Shown here: positions 15,514-24,204 of the stretch, piece by piece | Layout: each line of letters starts with the position of its first letter | How positions within the stretch are numbered: position 1 is the stretch's first letter | Source of the DNA: an uncultured Aquimonas sp. | GTDB lineage: Bacteria; Pseudomonadota; Gammaproteobacteria; Xanthomonadales; Xanthomonadaceae | Length of the DNA: 64,000 nt | Assembly (NCBI RefSeq): GCF_937888285.1 | Contig: NZ_CALART010000111.1 | Location: 124,001-188,000, forward strand | Direction of reading: 5' to 3' | Translations under genes and position numbers: made by a program | The notes under the pieces: generated by a model | The model's database searches: none | Told to the model about the DNA's origin: nothing | What the model saw: only the letters and a program-made list of their open reading frames with translations

Positions 15514-16593
15514 TCAGCCCCTCAAGCCACGCAGTCGATCCAGCAGCCCGGTGCGCGCGGTCTCGGCCGCGACGCTGGCCTGGACCTGTTCGGGTTCGGC
15601 GAAGCCGGTGGCGAGGTAGGCATTCAGCAGGTCGCAGACCTCTTCGCGGCTGGCGCCTGAGGCCGCGGCGATCTCATCGACCGTCGCCGGGGCCTTCATC
15701 ATTACGGTGGCGATGCGGAAGTGCTTTGGGAACTCGCGCTCGATCTGCGGCCACTTGCCCAGCTTGAAGCGGGTGGCGGGATCGAAGCCGATCAGCTGGC
15801 CCTCGCCGGCGTGCAGGGCCGCCAGCCAGAGCAGGCGCTGGATCGGTTGACGGCCGCCCAGCTCCGCTTCCAGTTCGCCGAGACGCGCGGAAGGAACGGG
15901 CTGCAGCTCGCGATCGCCGAGCGCCGAGCCGAGGTAGGCGGCATAGGGCTTGAGTGCGGCGCCGCCCAGATAGGTGCGGGAGGCGGGGTCGATCACCAGC
16001 TTCGGCGCATCGCCGCGCTGGATCTGCACCGGTTGCAGCAGCACGCCGGGCTGGAGGTGCTCGAACAGGCTGCGCGCGCGCGGCGGTTCGGGCGCGCTCG
16101 GTGCTGCTGCAGGCATTGCCGCCGGTGGCGCTGGCGCCGCGCTGGGCTTCGACTGCGCCGGCGCGGGAGCCGGCGGAGTGCTCGCGGCGGGCGCCGGCGA
16201 CGCGGCGGCGGGCGCGTTCGGCGTGCCCGCCAGCGGCTGTGGCTGCGACTGCGGCTTGGGGGCTGGGCGATCCGCTCGCGAGCTCTCGCCGGCGAGTCGT
16301 GACATCAGGTTGACCAGGGCGTCTTCGCTGACCGGGCTGTCCAGCTTGTGGTCGGCATCGGCGCGGCTGCCGGCGGTGATCGCGATCAGCAGCTTGCCCG
16401 AGGCCTGGGCCTGCATCAGCCCCATCTGTCCGTAGATGGAGTCGGCATCGATGATCAGCGCCTGCGCATCGGCCTCTGCGCACAGCTCGAAGCCGCCGCC
16501 ACTGCGCGCTGCGGCCGCCTTGAACAGCTGGGTGAAACTGGCCTCGTCCGCCCGGCTGAAGCCGGACAAGGCGATCTTGCGGAACTGTGCCAT
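15514..16593 (-). CDS. Unrecognised protein: receiver-like N-terminus, Pro/Ala linker, helical C-terminus
   Basis: I do not recognise this 359-residue protein. Residues 1-110 alternate beta strands and helices like a receiver or Rossmann fold (KIALSGFS near the start, ALIIDADSIYG where a receiver has its acceptor). The acidic pair and the Lys are not clear, so phosphorylation is doubtful. Residues 115-175 are a Pro/Ala/Ser-rich linker. The C-terminal 180 residues include VDEIAAASGASREEVCDLLNAY, which resembles a winged-helix or helix-turn-helix element. There is no signal peptide or membrane helix, so it is probably a cytoplasmic regulator. It stands alone between dxs and an HNH gene. Confidence 0.6.
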   Translation of the reverse strand: MAQFRKIALSGFSRADEASFTQLFKAAAARSGGGFELCAEADAQALIIDADSIYGQMGLMQAQASGKLLIAITAGSRADADHKLDSPVSEDALVNLMSRLAGESSRADRPAPKPQSQPQPLAGTPNAPAAASPAPAASTPPAPAPAQSKPSAAPAPPAAMPAAAPSAPEPPRARSLFEHLQPGVLLQPVQIQRGDAPKLVIDPASRTYLGGAALKPYAAYLGSALGDRELQPVPSARLGELEAELGGRQPIQRLLWLAALHAGEGQLIGFDPATRFKLGKWPQIEREFPKHFRIATVMMKAPATVDEIAAASGASREEVCDLLNAYLATGFAEPEQVQASVAAETARTGLLDRLRGLRG

Positions 16594-16704
16594 GAACCCC
16601 CCTGACGTGCGGACCGGCGCATCCGCACGGGAACGTTGCAGCGTGCGGCCGTCGAATGCGGCCTTGCATGAAGCCCGGCAGTGTTGACGAATCGAACGCG
16701 AGCG

Positions 16705-17319
16705 TCAATTCGGCCGCATGCCTGGCCCCCGCTTCGGCAGGTGTCCGCGCAGGAACTCCATCTGATCGGCCAGGATATTGCGGTTGGAGAGGATCAGGTG
16801 TTCGACCCAACTCGGCCGGTAGGGCACGGCCAGCAGCGGCATGCGTGCTTCCTGCGGCGTACGGTTGCCCTTGCGCAGATTGCAGGCAAGGCATGCGCTG
16901 ACCACATTGGTCCAGACATCGCGGCCGCCGCGCGAGGTCGGCACCACGTGGTCGCGGGTCAGCTCGTGGCGACCGAAGTGGTCGCCGCAGTACAGGCAGA
17001 GGTGCCGGTCACGTGCAAACAGGGCGGTATTGTTCAGCGCTGGCGCCGGGTCGATCGCCGAAGGCCGGGCATGGCCGCGAGCCGCCACGATCGGATGCAG
17101 CGTGATCATGCTCTGTCGGCCGCGCGCGCGGTTGAAGCCGCCCCGAACCACGGCGCAAGGTTGACCGAGGGTCCAGGCCACCGCTTCGCGCACGTACAGG
17201 CAGACCGCGTCCTGCCAGCTCATCCAGTCCAGGATGCGGCCATGTGCGTCGAGCGAGAGTACGCGGGTGCGCTCAAGGGTGCGCTCAAGTTCGGGGGCCA
17301 GTGATGCCGCTGACTGCAT
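16705..17319 (-). CDS. HNH endonuclease family protein
   Basis: The 204-residue protein has a C-terminal HNH nuclease core: CLYCGDHFGR (zinc Cys pair), then LTRDHVVPTSRGG with the catalytic His, then WTNVVSACLACNLRKGNR with the Asn and second Cys pair. The zinc knuckles and the H-N pattern are intact, so nuclease activity is likely. Such single-copy chromosomal HNH proteins are common in proteobacteria and their role is unknown. There is no methylase or other restriction partner nearby and no intein or intron context. The start at 17319 has AAGGAGC about 10 bases upstream. Confidence 0.85.
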   Translation of the reverse strand: MQSAASLAPELERTLERTRVLSLDAHGRILDWMSWQDAVCLYVREAVAWTLGQPCAVVRGGFNRARGRQSMITLHPIVAARGHARPSAIDPAPALNNTALFARDRHLCLYCGDHFGRHELTRDHVVPTSRGGRDVWTNVVSACLACNLRKGNRTPQEARMPLLAVPYRPSWVEHLILSNRNILADQMEFLRGHLPKRGPGMRPN

Positions 17320-17605
17320 GCTGGATGCTCCTTTCCGATCCTCCGGAGACGATGGCGCCTCGCGGATGCGAGACGCGCCATAGTCGGAGGAGCGCAGGCG
17401 GAGCGGAGCCGTGGATGCGCCGCCGTGTCAAGCACTCAGCCGGCCATGCGCGTTGCGATGGCACGCGCGAGCGAGCCCGAGCATAGCCGGTTTGCGCGAA
17501 GCATGGGTGACCGCGGCGTCTCGGCATGGCTCGCGCGTCGCCCCGGGGCCGGGCCAGGCGAACGGTCGCGCTGCGCCCCCGCGGATCAGGCCGCGGTACC
17601 GCCGC

Positions 17606-18094
17606 TCACAGCGGCTTGGTCATCCGCAGCAGCTCGACGCCGAAACCGATGCCTTCGTAAAGCTCTCGAGCGCGCGTGTTGCCGGGAAACACCGCCAGCG
17701 TCAGCCGCTCGCAGCGGTGCTCGCGGGCGAAGTCTTCGGCGTAGCCGATCAAGGCGCGCCCGATGCCTTTGCCGTCGGCTCCCTTGGCGACAGCGACATC
17801 CGAAACATGGCAGTTCAGGTGGCCGGTGAAGAAATCGGTGACCGTCTGCAGGTGCAGAAAGCCCAGCCGCTTGCCGTCGCTGGCGTCCTCGGCCACGAAC
17901 AGGAAGGACCCCGGTGGCTGGTTCTCCAGATGCTTGATCAGGTCGCGGCGGATGCCCTCCGAGACCACGTTCTTCTTGCGCCACTTCGGCAGCTCGAAAT
18001 CGACGAGGCGTTCGACCAGCCCCAGGATGAAATCGTCGTCGTCGGCTTCGGCGGAACGGATCAACAGCTCGGTGTCACCGGCCTGGATGTGCAT
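17606..18094 (-). CDS. GNAT-family N-acetyltransferase
   Basis: The 162-residue cytoplasmic protein has a GNAT fold. The acetyl-CoA pyrophosphate loop appears as KGADGKGIGRALIGYAE. It is preceded by the VSDVAVAK beta strand and followed by LAVFPGNTRARELYEGIGF, the usual C-terminal motif. The substrate cannot be told from sequence. It stands alone. The 286 bases upstream of the HNH gene (17320-17605) hold no gene I can support, only an imperfect hairpin at 17352-17381 ahead of the HNH start. Confidence 0.85.
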   Translation of the reverse strand: MHIQAGDTELLIRSAEADDDDFILGLVERLVDFELPKWRKKNVVSEGIRRDLIKHLENQPPGSFLFVAEDASDGKRLGFLHLQTVTDFFTGHLNCHVSDVAVAKGADGKGIGRALIGYAEDFAREHRCERLTLAVFPGNTRARELYEGIGFGVELLRMTKPL

Positions 18095-18157
18095 TGGTTC
18101 GCGTGCAAGCGTGCAGTGGAGGAGGCACTGTTTTACCCCGTCCGCGCGGGCGGGGGA

Positions 18158-18185
18158 AGGGCGGGCCGGCCAGCGCCGGCCCGCC
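18158..18185 (-). terminator. GC-rich hairpin after the acyl-CoA dehydrogenase gene
   Basis: Twelve-base arms (18158-18169 and 18174-18185) pair perfectly around a four-base loop, 7 bases beyond the acyl-CoA dehydrogenase stop on the minus strand. There is no T-tract, so it may terminate weakly or protect the mRNA 3' end. Confidence 0.5.
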
Positions 18186-18192
18186 CCCGGTG

Positions 18193-19989
18193 TCAGGCGA
18201 TGGCGAACAGGGATTCGTCGAGCGCCATCAGGCTGTCGCTGCCGGCGCGGATGGTGGCCGCGTGGCCCAGCGTGCGCGGCAGCAGGCGCTTGAAGAAGAA
18301 GCGCGCGGTTTCGCGCTTGGCCTGGCGGAAGTCGTCCGCATGGGCGCCGGCATCGGCGGCCGCGACCGCGCGCGCCGACCAGTAGGCGAGGGTGACGTAG
18401 CCCGAATAGAACAGGTAGTCGACGGCCGCAGCGCCCAGTTCCTCGGGGTTCTTCTGCACGCGCTGGGCGATTTCCATGGTCAGCTGCTGCCAGTCCTGCG
18501 CCGCCTGCGCCAGTGGCGCGATGAACTCGGCCAGCTCGGGCTTGCCGGTGTTGGCGCTGCAGAAGTCGACGATCATGCCGAGGAACAGTTTGAAGCCGGC
18601 ACCCTGCTGCTGGATGACCTTGCGGCCGAGCAGGTCCAGCGCCTGGATCTGCGTCGTGCCCTCATAGATGGTGGTGATGCGCGCATCGCGCGCCAGCTGC
18701 TCCATGCCCCATTCGCGCACGTAGCCGTGGCCACCGAAGCACTGCAGGGCGTGGTAGGTGCACTCCACCGAAGCCTCGGTCAGCACGCCCTTGACGATCG
18801 GGGTGAGGAAGCTGAGCAGCGCGTCGGCCTCGGCGCGCGCCTCCGGCGTCTGCGCCTTGTCGACCAGGTCGACCAGGCTGGCGGCATGCAGGGCCAGTGC
18901 CCGGCCGCTCTCGGCGAAGGCCTTGCAGGTCAGCAGCATGCGGCGGATGTCCGGGTGCACGATCAGCGGGTCGGCCGGCTTGTCGGGGCGCTTGGGCCCC
19001 GACAGCGAGCGCATCTGCAGGCGGTCGCGCGAGTAGGCCAGTGCGTTCTGGTAGGCACGATCGATCAGGCCCAGGCCCTGGATGCCGACCGCCAGCCTTG
19101 CCGAGTTCATCATGGTGAACATCGCATTCAGGCCCTTGTTGTGCTGGCCGATCAGCCAGCCCTGGGCCGCGTCGAAGTTCATCACACAGGTGGCCGAGCC
19201 GTGGATGCCCATCTTGTGCTCGATGCTGCCGCAGCGCACTGCGTTGCGCTCGCCGACGGCACCGTCTTTGGCCACCTTGAACTTGGGCACGATGAACAGC
19301 GAGATGCCCTTGGTGCCGGCCGGTGCATCCGGCAGGCGCGCCAGCACGAGATGCACGATGTTGTCGGTGAGGTCGTGCTCGCCGCCGGTGATGAAGATCT
19401 TGGTGCCGGAGACCGCGTAGCTGCCGTCGGCCTGAGGCTCGGCGCGGGTTTTGAGCAGCGCGAGATCCGAGCCGCAGTGCGGCTCGGTCAGGCACATGGT
19501 GCCGGTCCAGCGGCCCTCGACGATCGGCTTCAGGAACACCTCCTGCTGCCAGGCTTCGCCGTGGTGCTTGAGCGCCTCGGTGGCGCCGTGCGACAGCAGG
19601 GGGTAGTTGCCCCAGCTCAGGTTGGCGGCGTCGAGCATTTCCTTGAAGGCCGCGCCGACCAGCTCCGGCAGGCCCTGGCCGCCGAACTCTTCGGGCGCGG
19701 TCAATCCGCTCCAACCGCCTTCCACGAACTGCGCGTAGGCCTCGCGAAAGCCCTTGGGCGTGCGCACCGCGCCGCTGTCCCTGTCGTGCGCGCAGCCTTC
19801 GGCATCCGCGCTCATGTTGATGGGCGCCAGCACCTGCTCGGCAAAGCGCGCGGCCTCGTCGAGCACCGCGTCGACCAGCTCGCGGTTGAAGTTCTCGCCG
19901 CCGGGCAGCTTGGCGGCGTGGGCTTCAAAGCCGACCAGGTCATGCAGGGCGAAGCGCAGGTCGCGGACAGGGGCGCGGTAGCTGTTCAT
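18193..19989 (-). CDS. Acyl-CoA dehydrogenase, long form with C-terminal extension
   Basis: This 598-residue FAD enzyme should introduce the alpha-beta double bond into an acyl-CoA. The middle carries the family signatures MCLTEPHCGSDLALLKT and GTKIFITGGEHDLTDNI. The catalytic Glu region is TTIYEGTTQIQALDLLGRK, in the place expected for the long-chain or DmdC-like subgroup. The extra N-terminal helix and the C-terminal 130 residues match the longer subgroup that includes 3-methylmercaptopropionyl-CoA dehydrogenases. The substrate cannot be fixed from sequence. The ATG at 19989 begins the conserved N-terminus. No partner electron-transfer or hydratase genes are adjacent. Confidence 0.93.
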   Translation of the reverse strand: MNSYRAPVRDLRFALHDLVGFEAHAAKLPGGENFNRELVDAVLDEAARFAEQVLAPINMSADAEGCAHDRDSGAVRTPKGFREAYAQFVEGGWSGLTAPEEFGGQGLPELVGAAFKEMLDAANLSWGNYPLLSHGATEALKHHGEAWQQEVFLKPIVEGRWTGTMCLTEPHCGSDLALLKTRAEPQADGSYAVSGTKIFITGGEHDLTDNIVHLVLARLPDAPAGTKGISLFIVPKFKVAKDGAVGERNAVRCGSIEHKMGIHGSATCVMNFDAAQGWLIGQHNKGLNAMFTMMNSARLAVGIQGLGLIDRAYQNALAYSRDRLQMRSLSGPKRPDKPADPLIVHPDIRRMLLTCKAFAESGRALALHAASLVDLVDKAQTPEARAEADALLSFLTPIVKGVLTEASVECTYHALQCFGGHGYVREWGMEQLARDARITTIYEGTTQIQALDLLGRKVIQQQGAGFKLFLGMIVDFCSANTGKPELAEFIAPLAQAAQDWQQLTMEIAQRVQKNPEELGAAAVDYLFYSGYVTLAYWSARAVAAADAGAHADDFRQAKRETARFFFKRLLPRTLGHAATIRAGSDSLMALDESLFAIA

Positions 19990-20017
19990 GGCGGAGTCTC
20001 GTGGGCTCGTTTGGGGA

Positions 20018-20527
20018 TCAGCGCAGCACGCCTTCAAGCCCCGGCATCGGGGTCAGCGCGCTGTCGAATTCGAAGCGGTCCTGGCGGGTGCCGGGTTCGC
20101 TGGTGGAGAGGGTGCCGGCCAGCCGGTAGCCAAGGCCGCGCCTTGACTGCAGCGCATCGCGCACCGCAGTGGCCGCGCTGGGGGAGGGCGTCAGCGTGAT
20201 CCGCACGACCTCGGCGCTGTTGGGCGGGACGCTGTCGGCCACGGCATGGTCGATTGCGGCAGCCGGTTCGCCGGCGACGCTGAGTTCCGCACGCAGCTGC
20301 TCGAAGCGCATCGCCACCGTGCTGAAGTTCTGCACGCGCAGATCGAGCTCCCAGCGTCCGTCATCCAGCACGCGCAGTTCCTGCACGCTGGCGCTGGGCG
20401 GGAAGATCCGCTTCTTCGGGCCGCTTGCGCAAGCGCCCAGCAGGCCGGCCAGGATCGCTACAAGCAGCCACAGCAGAGGACGGGCGCGGAGGTGGTGTTG
20501 CGGTGGCGTCGAGCGCGATGGATTCAT
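20018..20527 (-). CDS. LEA14-like lipoprotein
   Basis: The 169-residue protein starts with a basic segment, a hydrophobic core (LLWLLVAILAGLLGA) and a lipobox ending LLGAC, so it should be a periplasm-facing lipoprotein. The rest resembles the LEA type 2/WHy fold: alternating strands with ELDLRVQNFSTVAMRF, as in proteins with an NxN segment of this kind. Its function is unknown. I chose the second ATG (20527) because the AGGAG site sits 7 bases before it and only one base before the first. It lies 28 bases from the acyl-CoA dehydrogenase start and may be in its operon. Confidence 0.7.
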   Translation of the reverse strand: MNPSRSTPPQHHLRARPLLWLLVAILAGLLGACASGPKKRIFPPSASVQELRVLDDGRWELDLRVQNFSTVAMRFEQLRAELSVAGEPAAAIDHAVADSVPPNSAEVVRITLTPSPSAATAVRDALQSRRGLGYRLAGTLSTSEPGTRQDRFEFDSALTPMPGLEGVLR

Positions 20528-20608
20528 GACCATGCTCCTGCGTACGGTGGGGAGGATAGCAGCGGTGACCGTCGCGGGCGGGTCAATCCGTCCGCTCAGG
20601 GGGCGGGC

Positions 20609-21316
20609 TCAGAGGCGCGAAAGCTGCCAGTCGCTGCCGGTGATGCGCAGCACACTGCCGTGGTCATACCAGTCGCCCAGCACGTAGCGACGGGCGCCTG
20701 AAGGCAGCGCATGCACGGCGGGGCGGTGCGTGTGGCCATGGATCATCCGGCCAACACCATACAAACGCAGCATGGCGTCGACCGCCTCGGGCTGGGCGTC
20801 GGTCAGCTCGGACTGCAGCGACTGCTGGTAGCGCTGGCTCTCGCCGCGCGCCTGCGCTGCGAACGCTTCGCGATCGGCCAGCGGCCGCGCGAGGAAGACC
20901 GCCTGCCAGTCCGGGCTGCGGCTCTGCGCCCGGAAGCGCTGGTAGGCGATGTCGGCGGTGCACAGCAGATCGCCGTGCAGCAGCAGGGTGGGGTGGTCAC
21001 CCAGCTTCAGGACGCAGGGGTCGGGCAGGAGCTGGATGCCGCAGCGGCGGGCATAGGCAGGCCCCATCAGGAAATCGCGGTTGCCGCGGATGAAACCAAG
21101 CCGCGTGCCGGCGCGCGCGCAGGCCGACAGCGAGTGCGCCACCTCGTTGCCCAGCGCACCCGGCGCGTCGTCACCGATCCAGGCCTCGAACAGGTCGCCA
21201 AGGATGTACAGGGACTCGGCCTGCTGGGCCTCATCGCGCAGGAAGCGCAGGAACAGCTCGGTGATCTGTGGGCGTGCCGTGTCGAGATGCAGATCTGAGA
21301 TGAAGAATTGGCTCAC
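20609..21316 (-). CDS. lpxH: UDP-2,3-diacylglucosamine diphosphatase
   Basis: LpxH hydrolyses UDP-2,3-diacylglucosamine to lipid X at the inner face of the membrane, an essential step of lipid A synthesis. The 235-residue protein has the metallophosphoesterase metal-binding set: ISDLHLD, GDLFEAWIGDD, RGNRDFL, LLLHGDLLC and IHGHTHRP. The start is a GTG at 21316, giving the usual N-terminus VSQFFISDLHL. The cyclophilin gene ends 74 bases upstream, and pairing of lpxH with a peptidyl-prolyl isomerase gene is common in gammaproteobacteria. Confidence 0.96.
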   Translation of the reverse strand: MSQFFISDLHLDTARPQITELFLRFLRDEAQQAESLYILGDLFEAWIGDDAPGALGNEVAHSLSACARAGTRLGFIRGNRDFLMGPAYARRCGIQLLPDPCVLKLGDHPTLLLHGDLLCTADIAYQRFRAQSRSPDWQAVFLARPLADREAFAAQARGESQRYQQSLQSELTDAQPEAVDAMLRLYGVGRMIHGHTHRPAVHALPSGARRYVLGDWYDHGSVLRITGSDWQLSRL

Positions 21317-21390
21317 GCAGTGCGCCGCTTGCAGGAGGGAGGCAGTGCCGGACGGGAGTGCGGATCCCGCCCGGCGCACGACGGGCCGGT

Positions 21391-22032
21391 TCAGCCCGCG
21401 GGAGTGTCGGCCAGCAGCTCGGCGCTTTCGATCACTACCGGCTCCATCGGCACGGCACTCGGCAGCGGGCCCTGGCCGCCGGTCGGGATGGCGATGATCT
21501 TGTCGACCACTTCCATGCCTTCGACGACCTTGCCGAACACCGCATAGCCCCACAGGCCGTCCTGCTCGGAGACGAAGTCGAGGCGCTGGTTGTCGACCAC
21601 GTTGATGAAGAACTGTGCGGTCGCGGAGTGCGGATCATTGGTGCGCGCCATCGCGACCGTGCCGCGCAGGTTGGACAGGCCGTTGTTGGCCTCGTTCGGA
21701 ATCGCCGCGCGGGTCGGCTTCAGCTGCAGGTCGGCGGTGAAACCGCCGCCCTGGGCCATGAAGCCCGGGATGACGCGGTGGAACACGGTGCCGGCGTAGA
21801 AGCCGTCGCGCACGTACTGCAGGAAGTTCTCCGCGGACTTCGGCGCCTTGACCGGGTCGAGCTCGATCACGATGCGGCCGAGATTGGTGGTGAGCGCGAC
21901 GCGCGGCGCGGGGGCGGCCGGCTGCTCGGCGGCGGGCGCAGGCGCCGGTGCCGGGGGAGCGCTGGGGGCGGTGTCCTGCGCGAAGGTGGCGAAGGGCAGG
22001 AAGGCGAGCGTCAGGGCAAGGCTGCGAAGCAT
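21391..22032 (-). CDS. Exported cyclophilin-type peptidyl-prolyl cis-trans isomerase
   Basis: The 213-residue protein has a signal peptide (MLRSLALTLAFLPFATFAQ), a Pro/Ala-rich linker and a cyclophilin domain. The domain contains FHRVIPGFMAQGGGFT, with the catalytic Arg and the Phe-x-x-Gln core, then ATAQFFINVVDN and GYAVFGKVVEGMEVVDKI. It should act in the periplasm, like PpiA. The ATG at 22032 has GAGGAG 5-10 bases upstream. It precedes lpxH on the same strand and diverges from gltX. Confidence 0.93.
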   Translation of the reverse strand: MLRSLALTLAFLPFATFAQDTAPSAPPAPAPAPAAEQPAAPAPRVALTTNLGRIVIELDPVKAPKSAENFLQYVRDGFYAGTVFHRVIPGFMAQGGGFTADLQLKPTRAAIPNEANNGLSNLRGTVAMARTNDPHSATAQFFINVVDNQRLDFVSEQDGLWGYAVFGKVVEGMEVVDKIIAIPTGGQGPLPSAVPMEPVVIESAELLADTPAG

Positions 22033-22191
22033 GTCGGCTCCTCGTTGGGCGAAGGGAATCGGATGACGGTGGTGCGCTCGGCGGCGACGGCCGGCGCCGG
22101 CCACAGGGCCGGGCCCGGCATTGTAGGCAGCAAGCGGGTCGCGCCGCGCGCCGCTGGACCCCGGGTCGCGGCCGGAGGTTCCCGATGGCGC

Positions 22192-22200
22192 TGCTACAAT
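22192..22200 (+). promoter_or_regulatory. Candidate extended -10 element of gltX
   Basis: The sequence TGCTACAAT fits an extended -10 (TG-N-TACAAT). It lies 30 bases before the gltX ATG. A matching -35 is not clear. Confidence 0.4.
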
Positions 22201-22230
22201 CCGCGCCCGTTTTCGCCGCCCGGCCACGCC

Positions 22231-23625
22231 ATGACCTGTCGCACCCGCTTCGCCCCCAGTCCCACCGGCTACCTGCACATCGGCGGCGCCCGCACGGCGC
22301 TCTATTGCTGGCTGGCCGCACGCCACGAAGGCGGGCAGTTCGTGCTGCGCATCGAGGACACCGACCGCGAGCGCAGCACCCAGGCCGCGGTCGACGCCAT
22401 CCTCGACGGCATGCGCTGGCTGGGGCTGGACGCCGACGAAGGTCCGATCTTCCAGACCCATCGTCTGGAGCGCTACCGCCAGGTCGCCTCGGAGCTGGTG
22501 CAGGCGGGCAAGGCCTACTACGCGTACGAAACCCGCGAGGAGATCGACGCCATGCGCGCCGCCGCCACCGAGCGCGGCGAGAAGCCGCGCTACGACGGCC
22601 GTTCGCGCGAGCTGAACCTGCCGCGCCGCGACGACCCCAACCGGGTCATCCGCCTGAAGAATCCGCTCACTGGCAGCGTAGTCTTCGACGACCGCGTCAA
22701 GGGGCGCATCGAGTGGTCGAACACCGAGCTTGACGACCTCGTGCTGATCCGCTCGGACGACTACCCGACCTACAATTTCGCCGTGGTCATCGACGACCTC
22801 GACATGGGCATCACCGACGTGATTCGCGGCGACGACCACGTCAACAACACGCCGCGCCAGATCAATCTGTACGAGGCCCTGGGCGCGCCGGTGCCGCGCT
22901 TCTCGCACCTGCCGATGATCCTCGGTGCCGACGGCGCCAAGCTCAGCAAGCGCCACGGCGCGGTCAGCGTGATGCAGTACCGCGACGACGGTTACCTGCC
23001 GCATGCGCTGCTCAACTACATCGTGCGCCTCGGCTGGAGCCACGGCGACCAGGAGATCTTCTCGATCGAGGAGATGGTCCGCCTGTTCCGAATCGACGAC
23101 GTCAACCGCGCGGCCTCGCGCTTCGATTTCGACAAGCTGGCCTGGCTGAACCAGCACTACCTGAAGACCGACGACCCGGCCGAGGTCGCCAAGCACCTGC
23201 ACTGGCATCTGGAGCAGGCCGGCTACGATCTCGCCTCGGGGCCGAATCCGGCCGACGTCGTCGTCGCCCTGCGCGATCGCGTGAAGACCCTGAAGGAAAT
23301 GGCCGAGCGTGCGGCGCTGTGGTACGGCCCCATCCAGGCCTGGGACGAGGCCGCGGTCGAGAAGCATCTGAGGCCGGCGGTCGCGGTGCTGCGCGAGGCG
23401 CATGCACGTTTTTCCGCCCTTCAGGAATGGAGCCCGACCGCCGTACACGGCGCTCTGGAAGCCACCGCGGCCGCGCTGGCGCTGGGCATGGGCAAGGTCG
23501 CCCAGCCGCTGCGCGTCGCCACCACCGGCGGCACGGTGTCGCCGTCGATCGAGCACACGGTCTTCCTGGCTGGACGCAAGGGCGCGCTGAAGCGCATCGA
23601 GGACGCGATCGCCCGGGTCGGTTGA
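22231..23625 (+). CDS. gltX: Glutamyl-tRNA synthetase
   Basis: This class I aminoacyl-tRNA synthetase charges tRNA-Glu with glutamate. The 464-residue protein has the HIGH-type motif HIGGART at residue 16 and the KMSKS-type motif in GAKLSKRHGAVS. Other family blocks are FAPSPTGYLHIGG, RIEDTDRERS and RGDDHVNNTPRQI. Length and order are normal for the bacterial enzyme. The ATG at 22231 gives the standard N-terminus. The downstream gene zur begins 72 bases later with its own candidate promoter. Confidence 0.97.
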   Translation: MTCRTRFAPSPTGYLHIGGARTALYCWLAARHEGGQFVLRIEDTDRERSTQAAVDAILDGMRWLGLDADEGPIFQTHRLERYRQVASELVQAGKAYYAYETREEIDAMRAAATERGEKPRYDGRSRELNLPRRDDPNRVIRLKNPLTGSVVFDDRVKGRIEWSNTELDDLVLIRSDDYPTYNFAVVIDDLDMGITDVIRGDDHVNNTPRQINLYEALGAPVPRFSHLPMILGADGAKLSKRHGAVSVMQYRDDGYLPHALLNYIVRLGWSHGDQEIFSIEEMVRLFRIDDVNRAASRFDFDKLAWLNQHYLKTDDPAEVAKHLHWHLEQAGYDLASGPNPADVVVALRDRVKTLKEMAERAALWYGPIQAWDEAAVEKHLRPAVAVLREAHARFSALQEWSPTAVHGALEATAAALALGMGKVAQPLRVATTGGTVSPSIEHTVFLAGRKGALKRIEDAIARVG

Positions 23626-23681
23626 GGGTTTCTGCGCCCTCAGATGTCGGTTGAACCGCGACCGGAGCCACGCAGGCCCGA

Positions 23682-23690
23682 TGCTATGAT
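23682..23690 (+). promoter_or_regulatory. Candidate extended -10 element of zur
   Basis: TGCTATGAT matches TG-N-TATGAT. Only 7 bases separate it from the ATG at 23698, so transcription would begin at or next to the start codon, giving a leaderless mRNA. There is no convincing -35. Confidence 0.45.
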
Positions 23691-23697
23691 CCGGCGC

Positions 23698-24204
23698 ATG
23701 TCGCACGAGCCCAAAGCGGCCCACCAGGCCTGCAGCCATCCAGAGAGCCATGTCCATGACGCCGCCGCCTACCTCGCCGAGGTGGAGGCGGTCTGCCGTG
23801 AGCGCGGCCTGCGGCTGACGGCCCTGCGCGAGCAGGTGCTGCGCCTGATCGCCGACGCCGACCGGCCGGTCAAGGCCTATGCCTTGCTCGACCAGATGCG
23901 CGACGCGCGCGGGCCGGTCGCCCCGCCGACGGTCTATCGCGCGCTCGACTTCCTGCTGGCGAACGGCTTCATCCACAAGCTGGAATCGATCAACGCCTTC
24001 GTCGGCTGCCATCACCCGCGGCACCAGCATTCGGTGCCATTCCTCATCTGCCGGGGCTGTCTGGCCACGGTGGAGTTGGAAGACGAAGCCGTGACCCGCC
24101 TGTTGCTCGGACAGGCGCGCGCGCTGGGCTTCGAGCCGCACGCGCAGACCCTGGAAGTGCATGGTCTCTGCGCCGATTGCGTGGCGGCGAATGCAGGCCG
24201 CTGA
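23698..24204 (+). CDS. zur: Fur-family zinc regulator (Zur-like)
   Basis: The 168-residue protein is a Fur-family repressor. It has a His/Cys-containing N-terminus (HQACSHPESHVHD), a winged helix (LRLTALREQVL and PPTVYRALDFLLANGFIHKLES), and two CxxC pairs (CRGC and CADC) for structural zinc. The GCHHPRHQHS segment provides the sensing-site ligands. The N-terminal His/Cys cluster and the FIHKLES motif favour Zur over Fur. The ATG at 23698 is preferred because an extended -10 lies just upstream; earlier in-frame ATGs overlap that element. Candidate targets in the window are the ZnuD-like receptor and the MerC-domain gene near 33830-33911. Confidence 0.85.
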   Translation: MSHEPKAAHQACSHPESHVHDAAAYLAEVEAVCRERGLRLTALREQVLRLIADADRPVKAYALLDQMRDARGPVAPPTVYRALDFLLANGFIHKLESINAFVGCHHPRHQHSVPFLICRGCLATVELEDEAVTRLLLGQARALGFEPHAQTLEVHGLCADCVAANAGR

